Below are positions 45,137 through 52,741 of a DNA stretch of 64,000 nucleotides, in pieces. The position numbers and the translations under genes are program-made. Source of the stretch: Bog-473 sp963755495 (GTDB lineage: Bacteria > Actinomycetota > Acidimicrobiia > Acidimicrobiales > RAAP-2). How positions within the stretch are numbered: position 1 is the first letter of the stretch; each line of letters begins with the position of its first letter. The notes beneath the pieces were generated by a model. The model worked only from the letters and a program-made list of their open reading frames with translations, ran no database searches and was not told where the DNA came from. The stretch lies in assembly GCA_963755495.1 (NCBI GenBank), contig CAVWJS010000010.1, positions 81,555-145,554 on the forward strand. The letters are read 5' to 3'.

Positions 45137-46904
45137 TTGGTGCGCAACGAATCGGAGACGTTCGTGTCGATCAATCCCGGGCGCGACGTGCAGAGGGTTG
45201 GCACGGCAGCATTCCTCGGTGAGGACATCGGGAAGATCCATGACCCCGTGTGGGCGGTCATTGGCAATCTCGGTGACAGCCAGTGCTACCTGGGCGTGCC
45301 CCAGAAGGTGCAAGCCGTCCAGGCCGCCCTGTCGCGCCGAATCGCCGAGGACGACCTGGCGGTCAGGCTGATCCCCTCGGTGTTCACGGTGGGCGTCTCG
45401 GACGGCCAGCTCAACGGCACTCCTCAGATGCGGTTCTCCCTCATTGGCCGCGAGCTCGTCCATGACGTCGCAGACGTCCATTTGGCGGCGAACAGCGTTG
45501 CTGGGCTGGTGGCCGTCGTGGCCTGCGACAAGCCGCCGGTCGGAACCGTCGCCGCCGTCCTCGAGAACAACACGCCCGCCGTCATCGTCTCCGACGGCCC
45601 GATCAGGCCGGGCATCGATCCAGAGACGGGTGATCGGATCGACCTCGTTTCGGCCTTCCAGATGGCCGACCAGGACGCCGAGGTCCGAGCCCGGTACGCG
45701 TTGCACGCCTGTCCCGGGCAGGGCAGCTGCGGGGGCATGTTCACGTACAACACGATGCAGACCTTCATCGCCGTCCTCGGGCTCGAACCGCTGCACATGG
45801 TGTCGCCGCCGTCGGACGACCCCCGGCGGCTGAATGAGTTCCCTGATCAGACCGTCGATTGCCTGCTCGCAATGGCGCAGCGACGGCATTGCGCCGCGCG
45901 ACATCGTGACGCCCGTATCGCTGCGCAACGCCCTCACGGTCGCCATCGCGATGGGCGGGTCCACCAATGTGTTGCTGCACAGCGTGGAGATCGCCCGTGC
46001 CGCCGGTCTCGACCTGTGGGGCGACGTGATGAGCCAGGAGGATTTCAACGCGTTGGCCCGGCGCCTGCCCGTGCTGGTCAACATGCGGCCATTCGGCGAC
46101 TATTCGATGGTGGACGTGGACGAAAAGGGGGGGCTGCAGGTCATCGCCAACGAGCTCCTCCGGGCCGGATTCCTCCAGGGCGACGCCATCACCTGCACCG
46201 GCGAGACACTGGCCCAGCAGTTGCGACGACTCGACCCGCCCCCGCCCGACGGTGAGGTCATCTTCCCAGTTGACAAGCCCTTCAAGGACACCGGCGGACT
46301 CCGTCTCCTGCGCGGCAACTTGGCGCCCGCCGGCGGGGCGATCCTCAAGGTCGCCGGCGTCGAAGGTGGCGTGAAGGATGGTGTCTTCACCGGCCGCGCC
46401 CGCGTCTTCAACGGCGAGCGCTCCCTTATTGAGGCCCTCGATAGCGACCCGGACAGCTTCGTGGACAACGACATGGTCGTGATCCGTTACGAGGGCCCTC
46501 GCGGGGCGCCCGGCATGCCTGAGCTCCTCGACCCGACGTCGCGCATCACGGCCCTGTGTCGCCAGCGGCACATCACCATCGCGCTGATGACAGATGCCCG
46601 CTTCTCGGGGGGATCGGTCGGGCTGGTCATAGGACACGTCGCCCCCGAAGCGTTCCTCGGCGGCCCCATCGCCCTCGTCCAAGACGGCGACACCGTCGTG
46701 GTCGACCTGTCGACTGATCGCCTCGACTGCGTGGAATTCGACGATGCCGACCTGTTGGAGCGACGGGCAGCGGCCTGGCAGGCGGCGGCCGGGGGTAACG
46801 GCGGGGTCCATCCGGACGTGGCGCCGGTCACGGACCGGGTGCTTGCTCGGATGCGGGCGACCGCGCTCCCCGCCCTTCTCGGTGGGGGAATGGCGACACC
46901 ATGA
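45137..46904 (+). CDS. ilvD: IlvD/Edd-family dehydratase, probable dihydroxy-acid dehydratase of atypical type (frameshifted)
   Basis: IlvD dehydrates dihydroxy acids to 2-keto acids for Ile and Val. The three Fe-S cysteines are present: GDSQCYLG, ACDKPP and GSCGGMFTYNTM. So are AMGGSTNVLLH, GNLAPAGGAILK and DARFSGGSVGLVIGHVAPEA. The N-terminus before the first Cys (INPGRDVQRVGTAAFLGEDI) is unlike standard IlvD. The frame shifts by one near 45876-45882 (one extra base before DGIAPRDIVTPVSLRN). The start may be TTG 45137 or GTG 45140; an in-frame stop at 45128 limits it. Its position before ilvBNC supports the branched-chain role, but a sugar-acid dehydratase is possible. Confidence 0.75.
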
Positions 46905-46994
46905 AACACCGACAGCGCGGCGGCGTGACCTCTGGACCGGTGAGCGACTCGTGGTTTGGGGGAGCCTGGGAAGCCCGCCAGGTGAGTCCCGGGG

Positions 46995-47023
46995 TTGTCG
47001 GCGCGGCCATGACGTGGCACAAT
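46995..47023 (+). promoter_or_regulatory. predicted promoter of the ilvB leader
   Basis: TTGTCG (46995-47000), 17-base spacer, CACAAT (47018-47023). Initiation six to eight bases downstream would fall at about 47029-47031, two to four bases before the leader-peptide ATG at 47033. The spacing supports a leaderless leader peptide. Confidence 0.5.
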
Positions 47024-47032
47024 GGTCGGATC

Positions 47033-47083
47033 ATGCACACGAGCCGCCACGACCACACACGGATTCTGGTACTCGTAACGTAA
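47033..47083 (+). CDS. ilvB leader peptide (attenuation)
   Basis: The 16-residue peptide MHTSRHDHTRILVLVT ends in a run of Ile-Leu-Val-Leu-Val. These are exactly the three amino acids made by the downstream ilv genes. The codons are ATT CTG GTA CTC GTA; ATT and GTA are unusual in this high-GC genome, which would sharpen stalling. The stop codon lies in the 5' arm of the first hairpin. The ilvB ATG is 130 bases further on. Ribosome-mediated attenuation of ilvB by such peptides is known in Actinobacteria. Confidence 0.85.
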   Translation: MHTSRHDHTRILVLVT

Positions 47084-47111
47084 GCGCGCGGCTTCACTGC
47101 AACGCGCGCTT
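47082..47111 (+). promoter_or_regulatory. first hairpin of the ilvB attenuator
   Basis: AAGCGCGCG (47082-47090) pairs perfectly with CGCGCGCTT (47103-47111), with a 12-base loop. It begins at the leader stop codon, so a ribosome stalled on the Ile/Leu/Val codons would cover its 5' arm. Confidence 0.7.
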
Positions 47112-47113
47112 CT

Positions 47114-47144
47114 CGACCTCCCGAACGGGGGGTCGTTTCATTTT
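47114..47144 (+). terminator. ilvB attenuator terminator
   Basis: CGACCTCCC (47114-47122) pairs with GGGGGGTCG (47127-47135), one T-G wobble, four-base loop GAAC, followed by TTTCATTTT. A compact intrinsic terminator between the leader peptide and ilvB. I did not find an unambiguous antiterminator partner. Confidence 0.75.
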
Positions 47145-47213
47145 GCGGACCAAGTCACGATGAACCCGCCACCACTGTTGCAATCGCACTGAGAGAGAGA
47201 CAGAGGAGTAACG

Positions 47214-48944
47214 ATGAAGCTCACCGGAGCACAGGCACTCATCAAGAGCCTCGAGATGCAGGGCGTCGACGTCATGTTCGGCCTGCCCGGCGGAGCCATC
47301 CTGCCCGTCTACGACCCGATCATCGACTCCTCCATCCGCCACGTCCTGGTGCGGCACGAACAGGGCGCAGGTCACATGGCCGAGGGTTATGCCATGGTGA
47401 CGGGCAAGCCTGGCGTGGCGATGGTGACCAGCGGGCCGGGAGCCACCAATATCGTGACGCCGTTGGCCAACGCCTACATGGACTCGACGCCACTCGTCGT
47501 GGTCTCGGGTCAGGTGGCCACGGGCTCGATCGGCACCGACGCCTTCCAAGAGTGCGACATCACCGGCGTCACCATGGGCATCACCAAGCACAACTGGCTG
47601 ATCAAGGACGTCAATGACATCCCGAGCGTCGTGGCCGCCGCCTTTTACGTCGCCACCACTGGACGCCCAGGCCCCGTGCTCGTCGACTTCCCGAAAGACA
47701 TCGCCAACGACACAATGGAATGGTACTGGCCCACATCGGTCGAGGAACTGGACCTCCCCGGTTACCACCCTCACACGGTGGGCGATCCTGAGCTCGTCCG
47801 CCAAGCGGCCGAGTTGATCCGCCGAGCGCACCGTCCGGTCCTCTACGTCGGAGGTGGGGTGCTCAAGGCGCGGGCGGCCGAAGTCCTCCGTGCCCTGGCC
47901 GAACGCACCGGGATCCCGGTGGTCACCACGTTGATGGCGCGAGGAGCTTTCCCCGATTCCCATCCCCAATGCCTGGGCATGCCCGGCATGCACGGCAACT
48001 ACACCGCCGTGACGGCAATGCAGCGCAGCGACCTTCTCATCAGTCTCGGGGCGCGCTTCGACGACCGGGTGACCGGAAAGATCGACGCGTTTGCGCCAGA
48101 GGCAAAGATCATCCATGTCGACATCGACCCGGCCGAGTTGGGCAAGGTGCGCACGGCAGACGTCGGTATCGCCGGGGACTGCCGGCTGGTGATCGAAGAG
48201 CTCCTTTCGGCCATGAACGCCAACGGTGAGACCCCAGTGGTCCAGGATCTGGCGCCGTGGTGGGAGCAGGTGCACAAGTGGCAAGAGCAGTTCCCCCTCT
48301 ATTACGACCACACCGAAGGCGGCGCCATCAAGCCGCAAATGGTGGTCGAGCAGCTACGTGACGCCGCACCCTCCGACGCCATTGTGGTATCCGGAGTGGG
48401 TCAGCATCAGATGTGGGCGTCGCAGTACTGGCAGTTCGATCACCCCTACACATGGGTGAACTCGGGAGGCGCGGGGACCATGGGTTTCGCCGTGCCGGCG
48501 TCGATCGGGGCGAAGGTGGGACGACCCGATCGCACGGTGTGGGCCATCGATGGCGACGGTTGCTTCCAGATGACGGCGCAAGAGCTCGTGACGGCCTCGG
48601 CGGAGCAGATCCCGGTGAAGATCGCCATTTTGAACAACGCCTATCTCGGCATGGTGCGCCAATGGCAGGAGATGTTCTACGAGGAGCGCTATTCAGAGGT
48701 GTACCTCTCGCCCGACCTGCCCGACTATGTGAAGTGGGCCGAAGCCATGGGATGCGTCGGCATTCGGGCCGAGTCCCCCGAAGACGTTGGCCCTGCCATT
48801 GAGAAGGCCAATTCCATCGACGACCGACCGGTGGTGGTCGACTTCCGGACCGACGCCTTCGAGAAGGTGTTCCCCATGGTGGCGGCCGGTCGTTCCAACG
48901 ACGAGATCATCGTCCATCCCGACCAGACGGCGCCGTCTCGATGA
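47214..48944 (+). CDS. ilvB: acetolactate synthase large subunit
   Basis: This ThDP- and FAD-dependent enzyme condenses pyruvate to acetolactate, or with 2-ketobutyrate to acetohydroxybutyrate. The 576 residues show FGLPGGAILPVYD, the catalytic Glu in RHEQGAGHMAEGYA, FQECDITG, and the ThDP-metal motif GDGCFQMTAQEL...NNAYLGMVRQWQ. The ATG has AGAGGAG upstream. It is preceded by the leader peptide and attenuator and overlaps ilvN at ATGA. Confidence 0.95.
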   Translation: MKLTGAQALIKSLEMQGVDVMFGLPGGAILPVYDPIIDSSIRHVLVRHEQGAGHMAEGYAMVTGKPGVAMVTSGPGATNIVTPLANAYMDSTPLVVVSGQVATGSIGTDAFQECDITGVTMGITKHNWLIKDVNDIPSVVAAAFYVATTGRPGPVLVDFPKDIANDTMEWYWPTSVEELDLPGYHPHTVGDPELVRQAAELIRRAHRPVLYVGGGVLKARAAEVLRALAERTGIPVVTTLMARGAFPDSHPQCLGMPGMHGNYTAVTAMQRSDLLISLGARFDDRVTGKIDAFAPEAKIIHVDIDPAELGKVRTADVGIAGDCRLVIEELLSAMNANGETPVVQDLAPWWEQVHKWQEQFPLYYDHTEGGAIKPQMVVEQLRDAAPSDAIVVSGVGQHQMWASQYWQFDHPYTWVNSGGAGTMGFAVPASIGAKVGRPDRTVWAIDGDGCFQMTAQELVTASAEQIPVKIAILNNAYLGMVRQWQEMFYEERYSEVYLSPDLPDYVKWAEAMGCVGIRAESPEDVGPAIEKANSIDDRPVVVDFRTDAFEKVFPMVAAGRSNDEIIVHPDQTAPSR

Positions 48945-49477
48945 GTGCGGCCAATGTGACCCCTCTTCATGGCGGAAAGGCCGGGAAGCCGCGCCATCAT
49001 ATTCTCTCGGTGTTGGTCGAGAATAAGGCCGGCGTGCTCTCGCGCGTGGCGGGGTTGTTCAGCCGTCGGGGTTTCAACATCTACTCGTTGGCCGTGGCCC
49101 CCACCGACGAACATGAGCACTTCAGCCGGATAACCATCGTGGTTGACGTCGAATCGGCGCCATTGGAACAAGTGATCATGCAGCTGGACAAGCTGGTCAA
49201 CGTGGTCTCGATCGGAGAGCTCTCCCCGTCTGAAGCGGTCGAACGAGAGTTGCTTCTCGTCACCGTGCAGGTCGGCCCGACCGAACGCTCGCAGGTCATT
49301 GACCTCGTCGGAGTATTCGGGGGTGAGGTGGTGAGCGTGGGGGCGGAGCAGCTCACGATCATGCTGGCGGGGCGCCCCGAGAAGATCGATGACTTCGAGG
49401 GCCTTTTGGAGCAGTACACCGTGGTCGAGCTCCAGCGAACGGGGCGGGTCGCCCTGCCTAAGCTGGACCGTCACTGA
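48941..49477 (+). CDS. ilvN: acetolactate synthase small (regulatory) subunit
   Basis: The 178-residue regulatory subunit confers valine feedback. The N-terminal ACT domain reads LSVLVENKAGVLSRVAGLFSRRGFNI and the second domain has LLLVTVQVGPTERSQVIDLV and AGRPEKIDDF. A 15-residue basic N-terminal extension precedes the ACT domain. It overlaps ilvB by four bases, ensuring balanced subunit levels. Confidence 0.95.
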   Translation: MSAANVTPLHGGKAGKPRHHILSVLVENKAGVLSRVAGLFSRRGFNIYSLAVAPTDEHEHFSRITIVVDVESAPLEQVIMQLDKLVNVVSIGELSPSEAVERELLLVTVQVGPTERSQVIDLVGVFGGEVVSVGAEQLTIMLAGRPEKIDDFEGLLEQYTVVELQRTGRVALPKLDRH

Positions 49478-49484
49478 TCTTTGC

Positions 49485-49516
49485 CGCAGCATTTGAACGA
49501 CGCAGCATTTGCACGA
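49485..49516. repeat. 16-bp tandem duplication before ilvC
   Basis: CGCAGCATTTGAACGA (49485-49500) is followed directly by CGCAGCATTTGCACGA (49501-49516), 15 of 16 identical. It fills the first half of the 73-base gap between ilvN and ilvC. Confidence 0.65.
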
Positions 49517-49550
49517 CACCCGTAGTTGAACGAGAGAAAGAGCACACGAC

Positions 49551-50576
49551 ATGGCCACGCTGTACTACGAATCCGACGCCGACCCCAGCCTGATCGCCGG
49601 CCGCAAGGTGGCAATCTTGGGCTACGGATCGCAGGGGCACGCCCATGCGCTCAACCTGCTCGAATCGGGCGTCGACGTCCGGGTCGCCCTGCGCGACGGA
49701 TCGAGCAGCAAGCGCAAAGCAGAAGAGGCGGGACTGCGGGTCACGTCGTTGGCCGATGCCGCGGCCGAAGCGGACGTGATCATGATCCTGTTGCCCGACA
49801 CCGAGCAGAAAGCAGCCTACGACGAGCACATCGCTCCGCATCTCAACCAGGGTGACTGCCTCATGTTCGCGCACGGGTTCAACATCCGCTTCGGGCAGAT
49901 TGTCCCGCCGCCCGGGGTCGACGTGACCATGGTGGCCCCCAAAGGCCCTGGGCACCTGGTGCGCCGGACCTATACCGAAGGTGGCGGCGTGCCCTCGCTC
50001 ATCGCCGTGCACCAGGATGCGACCGGGAAGGCACGCGAGCTGGCGCTCTCGTACGCGCATGCCATCGGTGCCACCCGGGCCGGTGTGCTCGACACCACGT
50101 TTGACGAAGAAACCGAGACCGACCTCTTCGGTGAGCAGGTGGTGTTGTGCGGTGGGTTGACCGCCCTGGTGACCGCAGGGTTCGAAACGCTCGTCGATGC
50201 TGGTTACCAACCCGAGTCCGCGTATTTCGAATGCCTGCACGAACTGAAGCTCATTGTCGACCTCATGTACGAGCAGGGCATCGCAGGCATGCGCTATTCC
50301 ATCTCGGACACGGCCGAGTACGGCGATGTCACCCGTGGGCCCCGGGTCATCAATGCGGCGGTGCGGGCCGAGATGCAGACGATCCTCGACGAGATCAAGA
50401 GCGGAGCGTTTGCCGAAGAGTGGATCGCCGAGAACAAGGCGGGGCGCCCCAACTTCGAAGCACTCCGCAAGGAGGGCCAAGCGCACCCCATCGAAAAGAT
50501 AGGACAGGAGCTGCGCGGCATGATGCCCTTCATCTCGGCCGGCAAGACCCGTGTGCAGGACGCATCTGGGGGATAG
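49551..50576 (+). CDS. ilvC: ketol-acid reductoisomerase (class I)
   Basis: IlvC isomerises and reduces acetolactate to dihydroxyisovalerate. It has 341 residues, the short class I form. The Rossmann motif is GYGSQGHAHALNL and the cofactor loop that follows (RDGSSSKRKAEEAG) has Ser/Arg/Lys side chains suited to NADPH. Also visible: PDTEQKAAYDEHIAPHL, MVAPKGPGHLVRRTY, the metal-binding Glu/Asp in FDEETETDLFGEQ and CLHELKLIVDLMYE. It lies 73 bases after ilvN and probably shares its transcript. Confidence 0.96.
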   Translation: MATLYYESDADPSLIAGRKVAILGYGSQGHAHALNLLESGVDVRVALRDGSSSKRKAEEAGLRVTSLADAAAEADVIMILLPDTEQKAAYDEHIAPHLNQGDCLMFAHGFNIRFGQIVPPPGVDVTMVAPKGPGHLVRRTYTEGGGVPSLIAVHQDATGKARELALSYAHAIGATRAGVLDTTFDEETETDLFGEQVVLCGGLTALVTAGFETLVDAGYQPESAYFECLHELKLIVDLMYEQGIAGMRYSISDTAEYGDVTRGPRVINAAVRAEMQTILDEIKSGAFAEEWIAENKAGRPNFEALRKEGQAHPIEKIGQELRGMMPFISAGKTRVQDASGG

Positions 50577-50628
50577 CGCCATCCTTCGGGGTCATTCTTC
50601 CTGGTAGGGGAGACTTCTGGGCATGCGG

Positions 50629-50663
50629 TTGCGCGTGACATCAACTTGATGTCATAATGACAT
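50629..50663 (+). promoter_or_regulatory. promoter and overlapping palindromic operators of the RHH/DUF4097 operon
   Basis: Promoter: TTGCGC (50629-50634), 18-base spacer, CATAAT (50653-50658). Two palindromes overlap it. One is TGACATCAA-c-TTGATGTCA (50636-50654). The other is ATGTCAT-a-ATGACAT (50649-50663), over the -10 box and up to the start codon at 50665. Initiation would fall at or beside the ATG, so the mRNA is probably leaderless. Repeated TGTCA/TGACA half-sites suit a ribbon-helix-helix autorepressor. Confidence 0.7.
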
Positions 50664-50664
50664 T

Positions 50665-51123
50665 ATGAAGATGTCGCTGGTGGTTGAGGGACTTCGATCC
50701 GATGTCGTCGCGGTCGGTGAGCTCGGCGACGAAACGGTGGCCGAAGTGGCCGACCGCATCGCGGCGATCCTGGCGCGCTCGGCCACGAGCAGAATCCTCG
50801 ACCTGCTGACCGATGTGGCGGCTGAGGTGTCGGCTGAGCTTCCAGAGGGCCATGTCGAGATCCGTCTGGTGGGCGACGAAGTCGAGTTCGCCTACGTCGA
50901 CGAGAGTCCATACGTGCTCGAACCCGAACCCGAGGCCGAGCCGTCCGCCCGCATAACCCTGCGTCTCTCCGAACAACTCAAATCCAGGGTCGAAGAGAGA
51001 GCGGTGCGGGAGGGGCAGTCGGTGAACAGCTGGATCTTGCGGACCCTCGAACGGGGGACGACGGCACCCAAAGCCCGCACGAGCCGTGGTGGCTCGCGCC
51101 TGCGCGGCTTTGGGACGAGTTGA
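50665..51123 (+). CDS. ribbon-helix-helix (HicB/CopG-like) DNA-binding protein
   Basis: The 152-residue protein has an N-terminal region of about 90 residues that is acidic and ends in a Glu/Pro linker (LEPEPEAEPS). A C-terminal RHH domain follows: ARITLRLSEQLKSRVEERA then EGQSVNSWILRTLER, as in HicB, CopG and MetJ-type repressors. The tail is basic (Lys/Arg/Gly/Ser). RHH proteins bind palindromes as dimers, and its own promoter is covered by two. It is 12 bases upstream of a DUF4097 gene. Toxin-antitoxin databases often label such proteins HicB antitoxins, but no HicA toxin is present. Confidence 0.78.
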   Translation: MKMSLVVEGLRSDVVAVGELGDETVAEVADRIAAILARSATSRILDLLTDVAAEVSAELPEGHVEIRLVGDEVEFAYVDESPYVLEPEPEAEPSARITLRLSEQLKSRVEERAVREGQSVNSWILRTLERGTTAPKARTSRGGSRLRGFGTS

Positions 51124-51135
51124 GGGAGAGAAGCC

Positions 51136-52008
51136 ATGGAAAAGACATTTGACACGCCGCACCGGGTGATGGTCTTCGTTCACAACGACGTTGGCTTGAC
51201 GGCGATTACCGCGCGCGTGGGGGCAACCTCGCAGGTGTCGCTCACCGCCGAGGCCCCCGGGGCAATCGAGCTGGTGGAGAAGGCGACCGTGGAGTGTCGT
51301 CCCCACGCCGCCCGTGACATCCTCGTCGTGAGGGTGCCCCGGGTACGCGGCATGAAGTTCATCCGCCGCAACGCGGTGACCGTGCGTGTCGAAGTGCCTC
51401 CGGGAAGTGACGTCCGCGTCGTGTCCGCCTCGGCGGACATCGAGCTCAGCGGGTCGCTCGGACGGGCAGATATCAAGACGGCGAGCGGCTCGGTGACCGC
51501 CGACGACGTGGCGGATCTGCGGGCCAGAACGGCGAGCGGTGATATCGAGGTCGATACGGTCGATGGTCCGCTCCGTATGCATTCGGCGTCGGGAGGTCTG
51601 CGGTGCGTGCGTGCTGACGGGGTGGTGTCGGTCGCCACGGCCTCAGGCGACGTCGAAGTCGGTGCCGCCACGGCAGAAATGGACATTCGGTCGACATCGG
51701 GTGATGTCAGGTTGGGGGATGTGTCGGGCGACGTACGCGTGACCGAGGTCTCGGGAGATGTCCAGGTGCTCTCGGCGGCCGAAGGCAACATCCACATCCG
51801 CTCGGTCTCGGGCAAGATCGAAGTGGGGATTGCCCGGGGGGTGACGCTCGGCGTCGACGCAGAGTCGATGTCGGGAGCCGTGCATTCCGACATTCCCCTG
51901 GACGAAAGCCCAAAAGCCGGAGACATCCGGCCCCGGATTGCCCTTACGCTCCGCAGCGTGTCGGGCGACCTCCTCATCACGCGCGGCATCGAGGCGTTCG
52001 TTCCCTGA
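51136..52008 (+). CDS. DUF4097 beta-strand repeat protein
   Basis: The 290-residue protein is built from repeated short strands around Ser-Gly-[Asp/Ser]-[Val/Ile] turns (TASGSVTADD, TASGDIEVDT, STSGDVRLGD, EVSGDVQVLS, SVSGKIEVGI). This is the right-handed beta-helix of DUF4097, once called putative adhesin. No signal peptide or membrane helix is seen, so it is cytoplasmic as encoded. It follows the RHH gene with GGGAGAGAAG before the ATG. RHH plus DUF4097 pairs recur in Actinobacteria. The function is not established. Confidence 0.82.
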   Translation: MEKTFDTPHRVMVFVHNDVGLTAITARVGATSQVSLTAEAPGAIELVEKATVECRPHAARDILVVRVPRVRGMKFIRRNAVTVRVEVPPGSDVRVVSASADIELSGSLGRADIKTASGSVTADDVADLRARTASGDIEVDTVDGPLRMHSASGGLRCVRADGVVSVATASGDVEVGAATAEMDIRSTSGDVRLGDVSGDVRVTEVSGDVQVLSAAEGNIHIRSVSGKIEVGIARGVTLGVDAESMSGAVHSDIPLDESPKAGDIRPRIALTLRSVSGDLLITRGIEAFVP

Positions 52009-52030
52009 CGCAGGGGACTACCTTTTGCCC

Positions 52031-52426
52031 ATGGCACTGAGCGACGAGAAGTACATCCTCCTCACCACCTTCAAGCGAGATGGCTCGCCGGTGAAAACGC
52101 CGGTCTGGGTGGTGCCGCTCGATGGCACCACCGTGGGGTTTTGGACCAGCTCGGGTTCGGGCAAGGCGAAGCGCTTGGCCCACACCGGTCGGGTCTTCGT
52201 CCAGCCGAGTGATGCCCGGGGCAAGGTGAAGGAGGGAACGAGCCCGGTCGAGGCGTCGGCTCGTTTGGTGACCGGCTCTGAATACGAGGGAATTCAGCTA
52301 AAAATACGGGAAAAGTACGGATTCATGACGAAGATAACCCACGCCCTCAACACGATCGGCGGCATCTTCAAGGGGAAGCGCATTCCTTACGGCGATCGCG
52401 GGGTCGTCATCACGCTTCCCAGCTGA
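52031..52426 (+). CDS. PPOX-class F420-dependent oxidoreductase
   Basis: The 131-residue split-barrel flavoprotein reads ALSDEKYILLTTFKRDGSPVKTPVWVV, VGFWTSSGSGKAKRLAHT and a C-terminal segment. This matches the pyridoxamine-oxidase-like (PPOX) family members that use coenzyme F420 in Actinobacteria. The substrate is unknown. The start ATG 52031 matches the family; the frame is open upstream through the DUF4097 gene but is not coding there. Confidence 0.8.
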   Translation: MALSDEKYILLTTFKRDGSPVKTPVWVVPLDGTTVGFWTSSGSGKAKRLAHTGRVFVQPSDARGKVKEGTSPVEASARLVTGSEYEGIQLKIREKYGFMTKITHALNTIGGIFKGKRIPYGDRGVVITLPS

Positions 52427-52467
52427 TCCTCCCTTCGGGCCGCGGTGATCCGTCGTAGCCTCTGTGC

Positions 52468-52722
52468 ATGTGCCGAAATATCACCACGCTCAGGGGACTC
52501 GAACCTTCCGCCACGCCGGAGGAAATTGAAGCAGCGGCGCGTCAATACGTCCGCAAGGTCAGCGGTGTGCAGAAGACTGCGCCGCGAACCGAGGAGGCGT
52601 TCGAGCGAGCCGTGCGTCTGGTGACGGCGGCCACTGTCGAGCTCCTGGAGGGGTTACCGCCCCGGCAGCAGCCTCCACCGACGCTGCCGCCGCTACGGCG
52701 CATTTCCGCTCGCGCCGGTTGA
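52468..52722 (+). CDS. DUF2277 family protein
   Basis: The 84-residue protein begins MCRNITTLRGLEPSATPEEIEAAA and continues QYVRKVSGVQK then EAFERAVRLVTAAT. This is the DUF2277 pattern (start MCRNI-x-x-L, then PPAT, then QYVRK[VI]SG), a family of small conserved proteins related to mammalian C12orf60-like helical proteins only loosely. No biochemical role is known. It is convergent with serC. Confidence 0.85.
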   Translation: MCRNITTLRGLEPSATPEEIEAAARQYVRKVSGVQKTAPRTEEAFERAVRLVTAATVELLEGLPPRQQPPPTLPPLRRISARAG

Positions 52723-52741
52723 GAGCTCCCGTCGATCAGCC

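Noticed and set aside
46901..47083. A 60-codon ORF starting at 46901
   Set aside because: Only its last 16 codons (from 47033) fit the leader peptide; the longer start lies upstream of the predicted promoter.
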